NCBI GenBank assembly: GCA_902631295.1
Contig: CACOXV010000003.1
Coordinates: 1-64,000 of the forward strand
DNA length: 64,000 bases
Direction of reading: 5' to 3'
From: Paracoccaceae bacterium
Lineage (GTDB): Bacteria; Pseudomonadota; Alphaproteobacteria; Rhodobacterales; Rhodobacteraceae
Below, piece after piece: positions 60,669 through 64,000 of this stretch. The position numbers and the translations under genes were made by a program. The notes under the pieces were generated by a model, which saw nothing but the letters and a program-made list of their open reading frames with translations, was not told where the DNA came from and searched no databases. Within the stretch, counting starts at the first letter, position 1; every line of letters begins with the position of its first letter.

Positions 60669-61192
60669 ATATCATGATACCAGCGTGGGTAGATGGAACA
60701 CTTCAACCCATAGAAAAACTTGAAGCTCATAAACTTGGACTAAAACACAAGGCCATATCGGTTTTTGTATTTCACGAAAACAAAATATTACTTCAAAGAA
60801 GAGCACTTAGCAAATATCATACTCCTGGATTATGGGCGAACACATGCTGCACTCACCCATATTGGAATGAAACAGATGAAGACTGTGCAAGCCGGCGTTT
60901 ATTTGAAGAGTTGCAGTTAACCAACCTCCACTTAGAAAATAGAGGGAAAATTGAATATCGTGCTGATGTCGGGCAGGGACTTATAGAACACGAAATTGTC
61001 GAAATATTTACTTCCAATTGTTCAAAGTTTCCAAAAGTTACTCCCAATCCGGAAGAAGTTATGGAAATCAGATGGTTAGACCAAATTGAATTGGCAACCA
61101 AAGTCAAAACAAACCCTGATGAATTCACACCATGGCTTCGCATATATATGTTAAAGCATTTTGAGCAAATATCTGGTACAGTAACTGCTTAG
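60665..61192 (+). CDS. idi: Isopentenyl-diphosphate delta-isomerase, type I
   Basis: 175 residues of the Nudix fold. The catalytic cysteine region WANTCCTHP (Cys61/62), the Nudix-like SRRLFEELQL with metal-binding glutamates (81-82) and the catalytic glutamate in YRADVGQGLIEHEI are visible. It interconverts IPP and DMAPP. Start overlaps bchP as ATGA, so it belongs to the bchG operon and feeds pigment tails. Confidence 0.96.
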   Translation: MNIMIPAWVDGTLQPIEKLEAHKLGLKHKAISVFVFHENKILLQRRALSKYHTPGLWANTCCTHPYWNETDEDCASRRLFEELQLTNLHLENRGKIEYRADVGQGLIEHEIVEIFTSNCSKFPKVTPNPEEVMEIRWLDQIELATKVKTNPDEFTPWLRIYMLKHFEQISGTVTA

Positions 61193-61237
61193 TTTATAGG
61201 TAAAATTAACTGCAGCTGTATTTTTTTCCAAAATGTA

Positions 61238-61960
61238 ATGGTGGCTATGTTTGTTAATAAAGTACTTATCTTAGGCTCTGGCCCAAATGTAATTGAAATA
61301 TTGGAACAAGACCTCTCAAGCTATAGTAAAATAGTTGTTATCAATAATGCCTGGAAGGTTATTGAAGGATGGACAGATCATATTTACCCTCATGATTTTC
61401 CAAATCAAAACAAACCTACTGCCTTTAAATCGTCACAAAAGAAGGTTGATGAAAAACAGTTTGTAAATATTCAAAACCAATATGGAGGTTTCGTTTATGC
61501 AGGTGGAACAATGGCATTCACAGCACTTTACTGGACACTTGGCCACTACAGACCGCGTTCGATAGATATTTTAGGGTGTGATATGGTTTATCCCAAAACA
61601 GGTTCAACCCATTTTTATGGCACGGGTACTCCAGACCCTTTAAGAGAAGATATCTCACTACGGTCACTGAAAGCAAAATCGGCAAGGGTCTACGCAATTG
61701 CCCTAAGACAGGGCTGTCAAATAGCTAATTTATCAAAGGCTAAGAGCGAACTGGTTGCTCCAAGACGAAACTCTGTAAGTTCAAATGCTCCCGAACCATT
61801 CCAGTTAAACGAAAATAAATTCAATCAAGCAAAACAAAAGGAGGCTGCACTCGGCTATTTTATAGAAGATGGTAGATATTGGGAGAAAAGTGATGACTTT
61901 GATACGGATGAAATTGATTTGCTCGATGCTCTTTGGATAGATACAATCAAAGCTAAATAA
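61238..61960 (+). CDS. Hypothetical protein with Rossmann-like N terminus
   Basis: 240 residues; a second in-frame ATG lies at 61247. The N terminus NKVLILGSGPNVIEIL resembles the nucleotide-binding strand-loop of Rossmann-type or sialyltransferase/DUF115-like proteins, followed by VVINNAWKVIEGWTDHIYPHDFP and DILGCDMVYPKTGSTHFYGTGTPDP. A metal or sugar-nucleotide role is conceivable; no family is claimed. No signal peptide or membrane helix is seen. It follows idi by 45 bp and could be co-transcribed. Confidence 0.75.
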   Translation: MVAMFVNKVLILGSGPNVIEILEQDLSSYSKIVVINNAWKVIEGWTDHIYPHDFPNQNKPTAFKSSQKKVDEKQFVNIQNQYGGFVYAGGTMAFTALYWTLGHYRPRSIDILGCDMVYPKTGSTHFYGTGTPDPLREDISLRSLKAKSARVYAIALRQGCQIANLSKAKSELVAPRRNSVSSNAPEPFQLNENKFNQAKQKEAALGYFIEDGRYWEKSDDFDTDEIDLLDALWIDTIKAK

Positions 61961-61993
61961 TTTACTTGATGCTAAAAAGACCAAATTCTTTTT

Positions 61994-62983
61994 TTAACTT
62001 TTGCTTGTGTAAAGCCCTGCTGTCTTTGCTCTTAATTTAATAATTGCCAACACCGTATCTATGATTGGCGTGGGCGTCTTGGTAATTTGGCCTAATTCTT
62101 GAACTGAACCTAATATCGCATCAATCTCCAAAGGACGAGATAGCTCTAAATCCTGCAGCATTGATGTTTTATGCGAACCAACTGCAGCTCCTCCATTTAT
62201 TCTTTGCTCCACGTCAATAGGAAAGTTTACACCTAATTTTTCGCCTATTTCTTTAGCCTCTAGCATCATAGTGCGGAGAACTTGTCTTGTATCCCGATCT
62301 TCGCACAAATCATCGAGAGTGGCGTAGGTTAAAGCTGAAATTGGATTGAATGATAAGTTCCCCCATAATTTTACCCAAATTTCATCACGGATTTTTTTCC
62401 TTATCGGCGCTTTTAAACCGGCAGACCTCAATGCTTCCGAAAGTAACAGGGAACGATGTGATTTTTCTCCGTTTGGTTCACCTAAGGAAAATTTATTTCC
62501 CTCAATGTGCCTTATTACGCCCGGTTTAATAACTTCAGCAGCAGGATAAACTACACATCCCAACACACGGTTTGGCCCAAATAATTCCCATTGTTTATTA
62601 TCAGGATCAACCGAAGTTAATCTTGTCCCCTCAAACTCTCCGCCAATTTTATGAAAGTACCACCATGGGATGCCATTAACGCCACTTACGATTGTAGTAT
62701 CATCGTGAAACAAAGGCCTCATACTTTCTGCAACAGATGGTACTGAATGGGCTTTCAAGGTAACAAAAACATAGTCTTGAGCGCCAAGTTCTGACGGATC
62801 TTGAGCAACTCTGACCATTATTCTTTTAGGATCTGAGCCGTCTTCTAGTAAGGTTAGCCCATTTTTCTTCATTTCCGATAAATGAGCACCTCTGGCAACC
62901 ATACTTACCTCAGCTCCAGCATCAGCAAGCTTTGCCCCAACAAAACCACCTATAGCACCAGCGCCAAATATACAAATTTTCAA
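61994..62983 (-). CDS. panE: 2-dehydropantoate 2-reductase family protein
   Basis: 329 residues from a TTG start with GGAGG seven bases upstream; the protein begins at the standard position for the family. The NADP site GAGAIGG is at 7-13, and VKLWGNLSFNPISALTYATL is typical of ApbA/PanE. Known members reduce 2-dehydropantoate for pantothenate synthesis, but many paralogues act on other 2-oxo acids. It follows the acyl-CoA synthetase by about 14 bp. Confidence 0.85.
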   Translation of the reverse strand: MKICIFGAGAIGGFVGAKLADAGAEVSMVARGAHLSEMKKNGLTLLEDGSDPKRIMVRVAQDPSELGAQDYVFVTLKAHSVPSVAESMRPLFHDDTTIVSGVNGIPWWYFHKIGGEFEGTRLTSVDPDNKQWELFGPNRVLGCVVYPAAEVIKPGVIRHIEGNKFSLGEPNGEKSHRSLLLSEALRSAGLKAPIRKKIRDEIWVKLWGNLSFNPISALTYATLDDLCEDRDTRQVLRTMMLEAKEIGEKLGVNFPIDVEQRINGGAAVGSHKTSMLQDLELSRPLEIDAILGSVQELGQITKTPTPIIDTVLAIIKLRAKTAGLYTSKS

Positions 62984-62997
62984 CCCAAAGCCTCCTA

Positions 62998-64000
62998 TTA
63001 AGCCAAACCAAGCTTCTCAGCTAATCCGATCCGCTGGAGTTTGCCAGTCGCACCTTTTGGTATTTCCGAAAGAATAACGATTTTTTTAGGCACTTTAAAC
63101 TCTACCATTCGATCTGAAGCAAAAGCCTTTAGATCACTTTCTGTGACCTTTGAGCCCTCTTCCAAGACAAGGGCCGCCGCTACATCCTCGCCGAGTTTCT
63201 CATGGGGCACTGCAAATGTAACTACTTGAGCTACGCTGGGGTGATCCATCAAAACTTCATCCACCTCAAGAGGACTTATCTTTTCACCACCACGATTTAT
63301 TATTTCCTTTAGCCTTCCGGTTAAGCTGAGATATCCGTCGTGGTCAAAAGCACCTTGATCGCCTGTTCGGAACCAGCGTTCACCCTCAAAGTCAAAAAAG
63401 CTTTTTTTATTAGCCTCAAAATTATTTTCATAACCAGGTGTTACGTTTGGACCTGAGATAACGACTTCTCCAATGCCGTCGATTAGATAGTTTTCTGATT
63501 CATGAGCAATTCGGATTTTCGGTCCAGCTTCAAGCCCAACAGAACCCGGTTTTTGCGATAATGGTGGAAGTGGATTTGAAGCCATCTGATGTGTCGCTTC
63601 GGTCATTCCATACCCCTCAATTATTGGGGCACTGAATACTCGCTCCAATTCTTTCATGACCTGCGATGGTAGTGAAGCAGATGAAGACCGTAAAAACCTT
63701 AGTTTATTTTTTTGGATTATGTCTTTATTTCGCTTAGATCTAGCTAGAATTGCCTGGTGCATTGTTGGAACGGCAGTAAACCATGAAGGTGAGGCATCAT
63801 CCAACCAGCGGAAAAACTTTAATGCATCAAAACCGGGAGTGCACCATACCGATCCACCGGCTGCTATGGATGAAGATACAGCCGCGATCAAACCGTGTAT
63901 GTGAAATAAAGGCATTATATTCATGCAAAGATCGTCTTCCTTCAATCTCAGAGATTTTTTTATATTTTCTGCCGACGAAACAATATTCGAGTGAAGAATT
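62998..64000 (-). CDS. AMP-forming acyl-CoA synthetase (5' end outside window)
   Basis: About 334 residues of the ANL superfamily are visible; the frame stays open to the window edge, so the N terminus and the first P-loop are missing. IMPLFHIHGL, EGYGMTEATHQM, GERWFRTGDQG and the lysine motif in PKGATGKLQR are all present. It activates a carboxylate as acyl-AMP then acyl-CoA. FadD-like and oxalate-CoA ligase-like enzymes share these motifs; the substrate is not fixed. Confidence 0.92.
   Translation of the reverse strand, partial: ILHSNIVSSAENIKKSLRLKEDDLCMNIMPLFHIHGLIAAVSSSIAAGGSVWCTPGFDALKFFRWLDDASPSWFTAVPTMHQAILARSKRNKDIIQKNKLRFLRSSSASLPSQVMKELERVFSAPIIEGYGMTEATHQMASNPLPPLSQKPGSVGLEAGPKIRIAHESENYLIDGIGEVVISGPNVTPGYENNFEANKKSFFDFEGERWFRTGDQGAFDHDGYLSLTGRLKEIINRGGEKISPLEVDEVLMDHPSVAQVVTFAVPHEKLGEDVAAALVLEEGSKVTESDLKAFASDRMVEFKVPKKIVILSEIPKGATGKLQRIGLAEKLGLA

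Overview
The window is an AT-rich alphaproteobacterial chromosome segment. It looks like a marine aerobic anoxygenic phototroph of the Roseobacter group (Rhodobacteraceae). The evidence is a photosynthesis gene cluster in the Rhodobacterales arrangement, the oxygen-dependent cyclase AcsF in place of BchE, spheroidene-series carotenoid genes (crtA/C/D/F), and the regulators PpsR and PpaA. Nothing in the sequence fixes the genus.

Layout. 1-9.7 kb is housekeeping: a truncated Suv3-type helicase, an SCP2-like protein with a lysophospholipase-like hydrolase, an M3 oligoendopeptidase, glutathione peroxidase, two overlapping alpha/beta hydrolases, thrS, an ArsC/Spx-like protein and a cold shock protein. 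9.8-16.6 kb is a six-gene minus-strand operon. It encodes a beta-galactosidase plus what looks like the whole De Ley-Doudoroff route: SDR sugar dehydrogenase, SMP-30 lactonase, IlvD/Edd dehydratase, DgoK and DgoA. An EamA transporter lies upstream of it. A small unknown gene, an aquaporin and dxs follow.

21.3-61.2 kb is the photosynthesis cluster. Minus strand: bchC-X-Y-Z-pufQ-B-A; crtE-crtF; crtI-crtB-tspO; and a long superoperon bchF-N-B-H-L-M-lhaA-puhA-B-C-(small orf)-acsF-puhE-hemA-cytochrome c. Plus strand: crtD-crtC; crtA-bchI-bchD-bchO; ppaA-ppsR; bchG-(PucC-like)-bchP-idi. Tandem TGT-N12-ACA PpsR operators, ten half-site pairs in five promoters, sit where this regulon predicts them. 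Together the genes encode bacteriochlorophyll a and spheroidenone synthesis, LH1, reaction-centre subunit H and assembly factors. After the cluster come an unknown protein, a 2-dehydropantoate reductase-like protein and a truncated acyl-CoA synthetase.

The main surprise is what is missing. Between pufA and dxs, where pufL, pufM and pufC/X belong, there are only about 340 bp. This gap keeps a pufA-proximal hairpin, a ribosome-binding site and the first ~11 codons of pufL, then turns into unrelated, hairpin-rich sequence ending in a terminator-like hairpin. No other pufL or pufM lies in the window. Either reaction-centre L/M genes are elsewhere, or they have been lost, or the assembly is collapsed here. 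Other points of interest are a likely AUA/AUU start for crtA, out-of-frame crtD/crtC overlap, and an SDR whose catalytic lysine is replaced by asparagine.
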